Shown here: positions 1 to 10,800 of the stretch, in pieces
Position numbering within the stretch: the stretch's first letter is position 1
How the letters are laid out: every line of letters starts with the position of its first letter
Source: DALYDP01 sp964541635
GTDB taxonomy: Bacteria; Patescibacteriota; Gracilibacteria; Peribacterales; Peribacteraceae
DNA: 14,520 bases
Direction: 5' to 3'
Assembly (NCBI GenBank): GCA_964541635.1
Contig: CAZIQM010000031.1
Coordinates: forward strand, 1-14,520
Made by a program: the position numbers and the translations under genes
Notes under the pieces: model-generated
The model's input: only the letters and a program-made list of their open reading frames with translations
What the model was told of the DNA's origin: nothing
Databases searched by the model: none

Positions 1-760
1 CGCGGACGCGGGACGCGCCCACGCCGACGAACATTTCGACGACCTCGGAACCGGCGATCGAGAAGACCGGCACGCCCGCTTCGCCGGCGACAGCGCGCGC
101 GAGGAGGGTTTTACCGGTTCCCGGGGCGCCCACGAGGAGCACTCCTTTCGGGATCTTCGCGCCGATGTCGATGTACTTCTTGGGATTCTTGAGGAAGTCG
201 ACCACTTCGACCAATTCCTGCTTCGCCTCCTCGGCCCCCGCGACGTCCTTGAACCGCGTGCGGACCTGCTTCGCGTCGGCGACGCGCGCCTTGGATTTGC
301 CGAAAGACATCGCGCTCGACTGGCTGCGCGCGATGCCGCGGAAGAGCCACAGGATGCCGCCGACCACGAGCACGAGGAGGATGAGGTCCGGCAGGACGGC
401 GAAGAACATGTTCGCGGCCTCGGTGTTCTGGACCGTGACGACCGTCTTGTTGGTCGCGTCGTTCCACCCGAGCTGCGAGACGGTGTCGAGCGGTTCCTTG
501 TAGGACTGGTAGGTGGAACCGGTCGCCGTGACGGCGAACACGCGGTTGTCCCGGACGGTGATTTCCGAGAAGTAGCCATCCTTGTACCCCTTGGTGATCT
601 CGCTGAGCGAAACGGTTTTCGCGTTCTGGTACTTTTCCTCCGCCTGCCTCGCCGGCGCGGTCATGTAGTAGAACGACAGCGACAGGAGCGTGCCGAAGAG
701 CAGCAGCGTGATGAGCCACTGCTGGCGCGGGACGTGGGGACGGCGGGGAGAGGACGGCAT
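1..760 (-). CDS. ftsH: ATP-dependent zinc metalloprotease FtsH, N-terminal part (runs off the left edge)
   Basis: This is the first 253 codons of FtsH, the membrane-anchored AAA+ protease that unfolds and degrades membrane and misfolded proteins. The translation starts MPSSPRRPHVPRQQWL, has a first membrane span at about residues 14-32, an extracytoplasmic beta domain, and a second span at about 121-142 (MFFAVLPDLILLVLVVGG). The linker motif FKDVAGAEEAKQEL opens the AAA domain. Walker A is GAPGTGKT at residues 211-218, with Ala where most FtsH have Pro. The FtsH signature EMFVGVGASRVR lies at the window edge. Walker B, the arginine fingers and the HEXXH zinc site would lie beyond the window. 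The ATG at 760 gives the expected short cytoplasmic leader. No Shine-Dalgarno site precedes it, and a promoter-like pair ends 8 bases upstream, so the mRNA may be leaderless. The identity is secure; the missing 3' part cannot be judged. Confidence 0.96.
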   Translation of the reverse strand, partial: MPSSPRRPHVPRQQWLITLLLFGTLLSLSFYYMTAPARQAEEKYQNAKTVSLSEITKGYKDGYFSEITVRDNRVFAVTATGSTYQSYKEPLDTVSQLGWNDATNKTVVTVQNTEAANMFFAVLPDLILLVLVVGGILWLFRGIARSQSSAMSFGKSKARVADAKQVRTRFKDVAGAEEAKQELVEVVDFLKNPKKYIDIGAKIPKGVLLVGAPGTGKTLLARAVAGEAGVPVFSIAGSEVVEMFVGVGASRVR

Positions 761-768
761 GGGAACCC

Positions 769-797
769 AGTGTATGCGGCGCTCCCGGATTCGTCAC
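769..797 (-). promoter_or_regulatory. putative ftsH promoter
   Basis: On the minus strand GTGACG (797-792) and TACACT (774-769) are 17 bases apart, each matching 4 of 6 bases of the sigma-70 consensus. Only 8 bases separate the -10 from the ftsH ATG, so transcription would start at or next to the start codon. The matches are modest, and the call rests mostly on spacing and position in a 53-base gap. Confidence 0.4.
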
Positions 798-813
798 GCG
801 TTTCGCCGCGGTT

Positions 814-1272
814 TCAGGGCGTGAATCCGGCCGCTTCGGCGGAAGCGGAATCGCGGAAATAGACGCGGTTTTCGGGCACGATCCGCTCCCCCGCCGCGGA
901 ATCGACGGGATGGTATTTCTTCCCCTTTTTCGAGGCGACGAACAGCATTCCCTCGGGGACGACGACGCTGACTTCCTCGACGCGGAACGCGGGGACGACG
1001 GCCGCGAAGGTCCCGTCCGGGCCGACGGCCACGGCCTCGTCACGGAAGAACAACCGGACCGGGCCGACCGCCGTGCCGCGAAGCGCGCCGTCGCGGAACG
1101 CCTCGACCGACACGGCGGCCACGGCCGACCCGCTCTGGTGGAACACCGTCGGCGGATGCGACGCCGTCCCGAACGCGAACGCATGCGCGAGCCCGGCCAG
1201 ACAACCGACCGCGAAGGCGAGGACGGCGACGCAGGCGAGCGTGGCCGATTCGGGACGGAACGGGAAAACCAT
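814..1272 (-). CDS. small membrane-anchored protein with a degenerate Ada-like metal-binding C-terminus
   Basis: This encodes 152 residues. An N-terminal hydrophobic segment (about residues 10-32, TLACVAVLAFAVGCLAGLAH) acts as signal anchor or signal peptide. A beta-rich middle follows (about 50-108). The C-terminus, KKYHPVDSAAGERI followed by PENRVYF and AEAAGFTP (about 118-152), has the spacing of the small zinc-binding domain related to the Ada N-terminus, where the usual pattern is YHxxxC...A..I..eN.v.F.s..eA..aGy.p..C. Here the first Cys position is Ser125 and the protein stops before the last Cys, so no metal site remains. The ATG at 1272 is the only good start, because the frame is closed by a TGA upstream. 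There is no clear Shine-Dalgarno site. The gene lies 104 bases after the preceding gene and 53 bases before ftsH. No specific function can be given; it may be a surface or competence-related accessory protein. Confidence 0.75.
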   Translation of the reverse strand: MVFPFRPESATLACVAVLAFAVGCLAGLAHAFAFGTASHPPTVFHQSGSAVAAVSVEAFRDGALRGTAVGPVRLFFRDEAVAVGPDGTFAAVVPAFRVEEVSVVVPEGMLFVASKKGKKYHPVDSAAGERIVPENRVYFRDSASAEAAGFTP

Positions 1273-1376
1273 GCGCCAACGGTAAACGGGATCCTGCGAT
1301 GGCGACGGAGCACGGGGCGGGAGCCGCGACGAAACGGCTCACGGAAAACGACAACCGCGTGCCGTTCAACGACGGA

Positions 1377-1787
1377 TCACTGTCCTGCGGGCGCGGCGGC
1401 GGGCGCGTTCTGCTGGATCTGGACCGGCACCACGTCGATGATCACGCCGCGGTCGGCATCGAACAGGATCGCGCGCGTGGGCGTGACGACGAGGTAATCG
1501 CCGTTGCTCGCCTTGTCGTAGAACGGGTTCTGGGCGCGCAGCTTCTCGACGTCGACGATGGTGGCGACGGTCGGCGTGATGTTTTCGGGAATGTCGATGA
1601 GGGCCCGGACGCGGGTGACGACCTGGTTGGCGCGCTCCTGGTTCTCCTGGCTGTTGCCCTGCAATTGTTCGAGACGGACCGTGAGGTTATGCAATTCGGT
1701 CTCGGCCTGGCGGCGCTGCATGTCGAGGACGACGACGAGCCCGATGAGGAGGACGAGCAAGAGCGGGAGCAAGAGTTTCAGACGCAT
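1377..1787 (-). CDS. single-pass membrane protein with coiled coil and conserved external domain
   Basis: This encodes 136 residues from the ATG at 1787. A strong N-terminal membrane span (MRLKLLLPLLLVLLIGLVVV) is followed by a heptad-like charged helix (about 24-60, rich in Q, E and R) and a compact domain. That domain contains IPENITPTVATI, then KLRAQNPFYDKASNGDYLVV, then TRAILFDADRGVIIDVVPV (about 64-125), and the protein ends in an Ala/Pro tail. I recall short anchored proteins of this layout (PTVA..D...L....F...NGD..L......AILY) as common in Patescibacteria, without an assigned role. Two upstream in-frame ATGs exist at 1874 and 1817, but they add a non-membrane leader, and the one at 1817 lies inside the likely -10 box. 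The gene sits 92 bases after the giant surface-protein gene. It could support cell-envelope architecture, but that is a guess. Confidence 0.8.
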   Translation of the reverse strand: MRLKLLLPLLLVLLIGLVVVLDMQRRQAETELHNLTVRLEQLQGNSQENQERANQVVTRVRALIDIPENITPTVATIVDVEKLRAQNPFYDKASNGDYLVVTPTRAILFDADRGVIIDVVPVQIQQNAPAAAPAGQ

Positions 1788-1812
1788 GGGAGCGAAGGGG
1801 AAATGCGCTCGC

Positions 1813-1841
1813 AGCATAGGAATACGCGCTTGGAACGGCAA
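1813..1841 (-). promoter_or_regulatory. putative promoter of the coiled-coil membrane protein gene
   Basis: TTGCCG (1841-1836) and TATGCT (1818-1813) on the minus strand are 17 bases apart and each match 4 of 6 consensus bases. Transcription would start roughly 18 bases before the ATG at 1787, which supports that start over the ATGs further upstream. I saw no hairpin terminator between the giant gene and this site, so read-through is possible as well. Confidence 0.4.
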
Positions 1842-1879
1842 TGGTACGACCTGGCAGAAGCGACCTTTGCGCAAGAGAT

Positions 1880-4800
1880 TTATTCAACCACCGCGCTCTC
1901 CGCCGGCGCGGGTTCCGTCGGGGCGGGTTCGGGCGCGGGTTGTTCGACGGGAGCCTCTTCGGCGGGCTCGGCCGGCGCGTCGACGGCGGGCGCGGATCCT
2001 TCGTCGACCGTGGGCTCGGGCTGCTCCGGCGGCACGTCCGACGGCGCGGGTTCATCGGCCGGCGCTTCATCGGTCGGGGCGGCCGGTGCGGACGGCGCCT
2101 GTTCGGCGTTCACCGTGTTGATCGCCGCGCGGACGCTGGCGCTCGTTTCGGTCACCGTCGAGACGTATCCCTCCGGCAACTCCATGTACGGGGGCGTCAC
2201 GGCGTCGTTCCACACGAACGAGAGGTTCGAGTCGGGGTGGTACCACAGCGTGCCGTCGTGGTAGCGAGAACAGCTGTAGGGAACGCCCGACGGATCGAAG
2301 AGGGGCACGTTGCGGATGCAGGCGTTCCACTGGAGCGACGACGACACGGGCGTTCCGGTGTCGTCGACCGGGAACGGAAGGCCCAAACCCGAACCGCTCG
2401 GCGCGGAGGACGGGACGATGAGCGCGACCCACGAGAAGGTGACCGCGCGATCCGCGGGGGCGGCGAGCGACACCGTGAAGCCGCTCGACGTGGCGATGGA
2501 CACGGCGTAGAGAACCGGCACGTTCGGCGACGCCGTCACCACGGGTTGGCCCGCGAAGGCCGGTTCGAAGGCGAACGTGGCGCCCGTGGCGCCGGCGGGC
2601 ACCAGGAGGTGTCCGGCTTGGCGGGCGACGACCAACTCCCCTTCCACCGCGACGTCGCCGAGGAAGAGGGTGAAACCGTCGATCGTCACGTCGCCGAGGA
2701 CGGCGAGCGAGCGCTGGACGACAAGGTCCGCGAGCGTGAGGCCGGTGCCGAATTGGAGCGAAGAGCCAGATCCGAGGACCAAGGGGCCATGGAGCGTCAG
2801 TGTGCCGTGGATATCGCTGTCGCCGGTGACCGTCAGCGAGCTGGACGTGAGCGATCCGTCGACCGCCATCACGCCCGGCACGAAGAGGTCGTTGGTGACC
2901 AGGGCGCCGTCGAGGTGCAGGTCGCCCGCGATGCGCGCGTCGCCGTCGACCGCGAGCGTGGACGCGAGCCACAGCGTGGACGCGCGCATGTCGCCCGTGA
3001 GCGCGCCGGACGACGTCGCCGCGGAGCCCAGCGTCCCGATCCTGTCTTCGAGGGCGTTGATCTGGCCCTGGACCGTGTCGAGGACGGCGCGGTCCTTCGC
3101 GTCGGCGACGTCGAGGAGCGACGCCGTGAGCGAGGAGACGTCGATCGTGGAACCGGACGACGCGTCGGACACGAGTTGCTCGACCGTCTTCAGGCGGTCG
3201 GAAATCGCGGTGAAGGTGTTCTGGGACGTGAGCGATTGGTGGCCGACGTAGACCATGATGGATCCTTCGGCGACGCGGTCGTAGCCTTCCATGGCGATGC
3301 CGACGAGCTGTTCGCCGACCTTCGCCTTGCGGCCGACGCCCGGGATCGACGAGACCGTGATGCCGTCGCCGATGGCGATCTTGCCGCCTTCGCCGACGAC
3401 GCGCGTCGGGATTTGGCCCACGAGACCGACGAGCGCGAACCGCGGATCACTCGAACGATCGGTGTCCGCGTCGCCGCCGTTTGCGATGAGGCCCGGCTGC
3501 GTGGAAATGACGCCGATGAGCGGGCTGCCGCTCGAGGTCGTGGCCGACACGACCTGGCCCTTGCGGGCGCGGTCGATGGCCATGATGGTGCCCTTCGGGA
3601 GGTTCGGCTGCGCGGTGAGGAAATATTCCGCCATGTCGGCGCCGCCGCCCGTGAAGGAACCATCGGCCAAGGCCGTGCCGTTCGTGTTGAACAGGAATTC
3701 GTTATCCTCCGCGGTGGCCATGTTCGACTTGAGCGCGAGGAAGTACTTGTTGGAGGCGCCCGCCTGGTCGGTGGTGATGAACACCATGCCGTTGCCGGTG
3801 GCGATCGTGTCGCTGTTGATGCCGACCATTTGCCCGCCGAACACGGTGGCGCCGGTCGCGACGATCGACAACCGGGTGCCGGGGCTCGCCGTTCCGATGC
3901 CGACGTTGCCCATAAAGTAGTTATAGCCAGCGCCGTTCTGGGTGACGAGCGAGCCGGAGATCGTGCCGAGGACCTCGATGGTGGCGTCCGGCACGAAGGA
4001 ACCGACGGTCTGGGGACCGAGGGCCATGTAACCCGTCACGGAATCGACGTGCATCGAGCGGCGGTACGAAGACCCGTCCCAATAATCGAGTTCGAAGTCG
4101 TTTTGCTGGTCAGAGGTCGACCACGCGTTGCCGCGTCCGACGACCATCCAGCCCCTGGTGGAAGAGGAGTTCAGGCCCGAGGCTCCGTCGCCGAGCGTGA
4201 TGAGGCTCATGACGGCGGATTGGTTGTTCTGCGTGCCGTTGGCATCGAGGAAGAGGTTCGTGTTCGCGTTACCCTGCGAGTTGATGTGCAGGAGCGCGCC
4301 GGGGGTCATGGTGCCGATGCCGACGCGGTTGTTGATGCCGTCGATCATGAAGGTGCCTGCGTCGAACACGGCGCCGGATTCGGTCACGAGCGAACCGGAT
4401 ACCGTCAGCAATCCGCCGGCCTTGAGCGACGACGCGACGTACAACGTGGCGCCGGAACCCGCGCCTTCCCACACGAGGGAGCCGGAGGAGCGGAGGGCTT
4501 GCTGCGCGTAGAGGACGCGGCCGGAAGCAGTTCCGGCGATTTCGAGCTTGAGGCCGGAATCGACGGAGCCGATACCGACGCCGAGGGTGCCGGCATACAA
4601 GGAAGAGCCGGAACCCGCGCCTTCCCAGACGAGGGAGCCGGACGAGCGGAGGGAGTTGGCGGCGAAGAGCACGGCGCCCGAACCGAGTCCGCGGACGTTG
4701 AGGAGCGCCGGAACCCTGGAGCCCGACGACGACAGCGTCAGCGCGGAACCGGAGAACGAGTGCATGGCCGACGCCCCCAGGACGGAAAGGCCGTTGCCGA

Positions 4801-7800
4801 CGTTCAAGGCCTGATCCACAATCACATTGGCGTTGAAGCGCGCCGCATCTTTCACGGAAAGGAAATTCGATTCGAGCGTACCGATTTGCGCACCCGGAGC
4901 GTCGATGCCGTTGATATCGAGGATCCACATGTCGGAGTTATCCGCGACGTACGCATAGCGACCAACGACGTCGACGTCATACACGCCCGACTGATCGCTC
5001 TGCAGCGATACTTGCACCGGGCTCGTGGGATCAGAAACATCCACGACCACGAGACCGCTGTTGTAATCGGAGATATACGCATAGCGTCCTGCGACGGTGC
5101 CGTTGAATCCGCCGTTGCCCACGCCGGAGCTCACGGAACTCACGAGTGTCGGCGAAGCGGGGTTGGAAATATCGATGATCGTCACATCAGGGGAACCGAA
5201 GAGGTACGCATATTTGCCCAGCACGACGATGTCGTACGTCGTGATGCTTGTGTTATACGAACCGATCAACCGTGGAGATGCGGGATTTTGCACATCGAGG
5301 ATGATCATGCCGTTCGATGAGTCACTGATGTATGCGTACCGCCCGACCACCGTGACATCCCGCGCGCTATCAGCGGTATCGTAGGTAGACACGAGAACGG
5401 GATTTGCGGGGTTGGACACGTCGAAAATTTCCAAACCGGATGTGCTATCACCGACGTAGGCATAATTCCCCACCACCCGCACGTTCCTCGCCGAACCGGG
5501 GGTGTCGTACCCTCCTATCCTGACCGGACTCGCCGCGTTGCTCACGTCGTAAATGGCGAAACCGTTCGATTGCGCGGCGACGTACGCGTAGCGACCGACG
5601 ACATCGATACTATAGAGACCTGCGATCGTTGTGGCCGACACCAAGGCAGGCGAAGCGGGGTTCGAGACATCGGCAATCTTCATGCTGTTGAACGACGCGA
5701 TGTACGCGTAACGCCCGGCAATAGCGATGTTTTCGGGAGCGCTAATGGTCCCACCGGCCGTATAGACGTTGACCGTCTTCAACGCGCCACGCCCCATCAT
5801 GAGCGAGCCGGAAGTCGAAAGGGAATTCTTGGCGAAGATCGTGGAACCCGAAACGGTCGTGAACCGGGCGAGCGAGCCCGAGATCGTCGCGTTCAAACTG
5901 AAACTGTTCGTCGTCGCATTGAGCGTCAATCCTTGGCCCGCCTTGTACGACCCGGCGGTGTTCTGGTCGCTGCCGCACGAGAAGCGGCCCGTCGTCGCGT
6001 CCCAGAGGAGCTTGCTGGTCGAAGCCGTATCACAGTCGCTCAGACCGACTCCTTGGAGCGATCCGCCGATGTAGATCGTCGAACCGGACGCCGCGCCTTC
6101 CCACACGAGGGAGCCGGACGAACGGAGGCTCTGCTGGGCGTAGAGGACGCGGCCGGAAGCCGTTCCGGCGATTTCGAGCTTGAGGCCGGAATCGACGGAG
6201 CCGATGCCGACGCCGAGGGTACCGGCATACAAGGAAGAGCCGGAACCCGCGCCTTCCCACACGAGCGCGCCCGAAGAACGCAGGGCGTTCATGGCGAAGA
6301 GCGTGCGGCCCGAGGCGGTGCCGATGATTTCCAACGCCAAGCCCGCATCCGCTTTCGTGCTCCCGATGGAACCCGTGGGATTGATGAGAGCGGAACCAGA
6401 AATCGACAGGATGGACCCCGGCGTGTACGTGCCGATACCAATCGCGCCGGAACCGACCGTATGCAAGGCCGTACGTGTATCGTTCATCAACACGGAGACG
6501 TATCCATCGCCGTAATCCACAGCGGCCAAATCCAGCGCGCCGTCGCCGTTGAAATCATCCGCAGCAATCATGCGCGGTGCATCGCGCGTGGTGTAATCGA
6601 CTTTCGTGGCAAAGGTACCGTTTCCGTTGTTGAGCAGCACGGAGACCGTGTCCGCGTCGTAGTTCGAAGCGACAAGATCCAGCCAGCCGTCCGCGTTCAC
6701 GTCCTTCGCGATAACCATCGACGGCTTCAATCCGGTCCCATACGTCACTTCCGACGCGAACGACATATTGCCGTTGTTGAGCACGACACCCACCACGTTG
6801 GTCGTGGGTTTGTTATATGCGATGTCAGCCTTGCCGTCGCCGTTGAAATCGCCGGTGGCGATCTCTTCCATCACCCCGGTCACGGCGGTATCGACGCTCG
6901 CCGCGAAGGTTCCATCTCCTTTATTGAGCAAGATGCTGTAGCTCGTGCCATAATTTTGCGCGGTGATGAGATCGATTTCCCCGTCGCCGTTGAAATCCGC
7001 CGAGGAAATGCCATATGGGGTTCCCGGCGTCACGGTATACGCCGCCTGCGTGGCAAACGTCCCGTTGCCGTTGTTAAGCAAGACGGAAACGGAGTTCGAA
7101 CCGTAGTTCGAAACGGCGACATCCACCTTTCCGTCGGCGTTGAAATCGTTCGTCGTGATGCCCGACGGGTTGGATTGCGTGGAGTACGCGACGCCCGCCA
7201 AGAACGTACCGTTTCCCCTGTTAAGGAAGACGGAGATGGTGCTGGCGCCGTAATCAGAGCTGATAAGGTCAAGCTTTCCGTCGCCGTTCACGTCCGCGGA
7301 CGCCATATGCAAGGAGGTTGTGCCCGCAGACGTTGATGCATAATCGACTTTCGTCGCGAAGGTGCCATCGCCGTTGTTAATGAAGACGGTAATGGCATTG
7401 AAAATTGCCTGCGCCATATCGGGATAACCGTCTCCGTTGAAATCACCGGTGGTCATGCCGAAGACGGACGGGGTCGACGTCGCGGCGAAGTAGTCTGTCT
7501 TGGACAAGAACTTCCCTCCCCGAACGAGGTGCATTTCACCCGCCCTGATGGAATGGATGTTCGTGAGGTTGCCCTGGTTGGTGATAAGCGGCGTTCCGGC
7601 AATCGCGAGACCGTAGGTGGGGAAGTTGATATATCCCTGGTATCCGGTAAGACGCGACAGAGCCCCTCCGGACGAAAACGTAACCCCGTACGACGTGAGA
7701 AGAGTACCCGAGAACGTCGAATTCAAACGGAAGGTGGAACTGGCCAACGACAATCCTTGGCCGGCGGTATTCGTGGAGGACAGGTCGCTGCCGCACGAGA

Positions 7801-10800
7801 AACGTCCGGTCGTCGTGTCCCAGAGCAATTTGCTCGAACTCGCATCGCAATCCGTGGATAAGCCGGAACCGCGAATTGCGCCACCGACGTAGAGCGTGGC
7901 GCCGGACGCCGCGCCTTCCCACACGAGGGAACCCGACGAGCGGAGGCTCTGTTGGGCGTAGAGGACGCGGCCGGAAGCCGTTCCCGCGATTTCGAGTTTC
8001 AGACCGGAATCGACGGAACCGATGCCGACGCCGAGGGTGCCGGCATACAAGGAAGAGCCGGAACCCGCGCCTTCCCACACGAGCGTGCCGGACGACGCGA
8101 GCGTCCTGTTGGCATACAAGAGCGAGCCCGACACAGTGGTGAACTTCAGGAGCGAGCCGGTAAGTGTGCCGTTCAGCGTGAGGACAGTGCCGTTGAGCGC
8201 CAAACCCTGGCCGGCGGTGAGGGACGAAGCACCCGTTTGGTCCGTGCCACACGAGAAGCGTCCCGTCGTCGCATCCCAGGCAAGCTTGCTCGATGACGCA
8301 TCGCAATCGCTGAGGCCGGCGCCCGAGAACGACTGCGTCGCGTACACCGTGGTGCCGGAGATCGTCCCGCTGACGCCGAGGACCGCTTTCGTCGTCGTGT
8401 TCGCGCTGCCGATGCCCACGTTGCCCGTCAGGCTCGACGTGCCGAGCACGGACAATGCCGAAGAAATGTTCCCGTTCACGAACCAGCCGTTCGCCCAACG
8501 GGCGGCGGAACTACCGAGATCGAAGCTGTTATTTGCGTTCGGCAAGATGCTGCTGTTCACGTCGGCATTGAACACGACGTTGCTGGTCGCATCTTCACCA
8601 AGGACCACGCCGCCGCTAACCGAGAGTTGGCGCGTGACATTCGCGTCACCGATGCCTGCAATACCTCCCACAGAGAGGTCTGCCAAAATGTCAGCGTACT
8701 GGAAGTAGCCGCGCCTCCAACGCGCGGAGCCATTTCCTATGTCGTAAGAACCGTTCACATTCGGATTGAAGTTGCTGTCAACGTCGCCGTTGAAGACGAC
8801 GTTGTCGGCCGCGTCGTCGCCGAGCGTCACGCTGCCGCTGACGGACAATTGCCGTTCGGCATACACCATCGCGCCGGACACGGTCTGGAACTCAAGGAGG
8901 GAACCGGAGATCGAGCTATTGAGCACGAGGACCGACCCGTTGAGCGCCAAACCCTGGCCGGCGGTGAAGTTCGCGCCGGACGAATCGTCGTCGCCGCAGC
9001 CGAAGCGGCCGGTCGAGGCGTCCCACGAGAGCGTTTGGTTGTCGGCGTCGCAATCGATCAAGCCCGCGCCGGAGAACGAGCGCGCGATGTAGAGCGCGTT
9101 GCCGGACGCCGTCGTCTCCCACACGATGCCGCCGGAAGAGCTGAGCGTGTTATTCGCATGGATGGTCGAGCCGGAAACCGTCGTCAGGTGTAGGAGCGCG
9201 CCGCTGTAGTTGCGAATGAGCGTGAGGACCGAACCCGAGAAGACGTTCGTGCCCGCGCCGCCGGAGTTCTGGTCCGTGCCGCAGGTGAAGCGTTCCGTAG
9301 ATGCGTCATACAGGAGTTTCTGCGTCGAGAGGTCGCAGTCCGTGAGGCCCGCGCCGGAGAACGTGGAGACCCAAATGGAGGAACCGGAGGCGATGGTTTC
9401 CCAGGTAATCGAACCGGACGTGGTGATGCTTGTGTTCGTGTGGAGCGTCGTACCGGAGATGGTTTGGAGGCGAAGGAGGGATCCGGAGTAGTTGCGGATG
9501 AGGGTCAGGACCGAACCCGAGAACACGTTCGTGCCCGCGCCGCCGGAGTTCTGGTCCGTGCCGCAGGTGAAGCGTTCCGTAGTGGCGTCATACAGGAGTT
9601 TTTGCGTCGAGAGGTCGCAATCGGTGAGGCCGGCGCCAGAGAAGGTCGAGACCCACAAGCTCGCGCCGGATGCCGTGCCTTCCCACACGATGCCGCCCGA
9701 GGAGCTGAGCGTGGTGTTGGCGTGGATGACCGCTCCAGAGATCGTGTTCACGTGGAGCATCGATCCGGTGAAGTTCTGGATCAGGCGGAGGATGGCGCCG
9801 CTGAAGACGTTCGTGCCGAAGCCGCCGATTTGGTCGGTCGAACAGACGAATTTCTCCGTCTGCGCGTCGTAGAGGAGCTTCTGCGTCGAGAGGTCGCAGT
9901 CCGTGAGGCCGGCGCCCGAGAACGTGGAGACCCAAATGGAGGAACCGGAGGCGAACGTCTCCCACGTGATCGACCCCGACGACGTGACCGTCGTGTTGGC
10001 GTGGATGGTGGTGCCCGAGACCGTGCGGAGGAAGAGGAGCGAACCCGTGTAGTTGCGGAGGATCGTGAGGACGGAACCCGAGAACACGTTCGTGCCGAGT
10101 CCCGCGTTCTGGTCCGTTCCGCACGAGAAGCGGCCCGTCGCCGCGTCCCACTGCAATTTCTGCGTGGAAACGTCGCAATCCGTGAGACCCGATCCGCGAA
10201 CAGACGACGCGACGTACAAGGTCGCTCCCGAGGCCGCCCCTTCCCACACGAGGGATCCGGACGTCGAGAGCCCCCTGTTGGCGAAGATCGTGGAACCGGA
10301 GATCGCCTCGATGACTTCGAGGCCGACGCCGAGATCGGTGCCGCGCACGTCGATGATGAGCGCGCCCGTCATCGTGTCGCCGGAAACGTTCACGTACCGG
10401 TCGTCGCCCGTGGCGATGTCGAGGCCCGTGCCGACCGAGAGGTCGGTGGCGCACGCGAAGCGCTTGGTCGTGGCGTCCCACACGATCTTGTCCGTCGCGA
10501 GGTCGCAATCGGCGAGACCGGCGCCGTCGAAGGTCGACACCCAAATGGAGGAACCGGACGCGGCGCCTTCCCACGTGAGCGCGCCCGACGTGCTGAGGCC
10601 GCCTTCGGCGAAGAGCAAACCGTCGTTGAAGACCGCGAAGCGCTCGCGCGTGTCGTCGTTGAAGCTCACGAGCTTGCCCGTGCCGTACTGCGTGCCCCAG
10701 AGGAGCGGATCGGCCGTGCCGTACGACGTGTTCGTGCCGGTTTCGAAGTAATTCTTGTGCGGGACGCAGGTGCATCCGTCGTACGTTCCCGAAATGCTGC

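Noticed and set aside
111..1313. 400-codon minus-strand frame across ftsH and the small anchored protein
   Set aside because: Its translation is Arg/Pro/Ser-rich without domains, and it is out of frame with both the clear FtsH motifs and the Ada-like protein.
1321..1340. GAGCCG/CGGCTC inverted repeat downstream of the coiled-coil protein gene
   Set aside because: The stem is only 6 bases with an 8-base loop, and no T-run follows on either strand, so it is not supported as a terminator. Nothing else stands out in the 104-base gap.
1841..5320. Open reading frame of 1159 codons on the plus strand
   Set aside because: It lies antisense to the giant gene, has an Arg/Gly/Asp/Val/Ala-rich composition typical of the reverse complement of GC-rich coding DNA, and shows no domain. 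The minus-strand frame has a signal peptide and clear repeat families.
4461..8080. The 170-base direct repeats as a CRISPR array or insertion-sequence ends
   Set aside because: They are in-frame coding repeats encoding a stalk peptide, more than 1.6 kb apart, with no short regular spacers, terminal inverted repeats or transposase.
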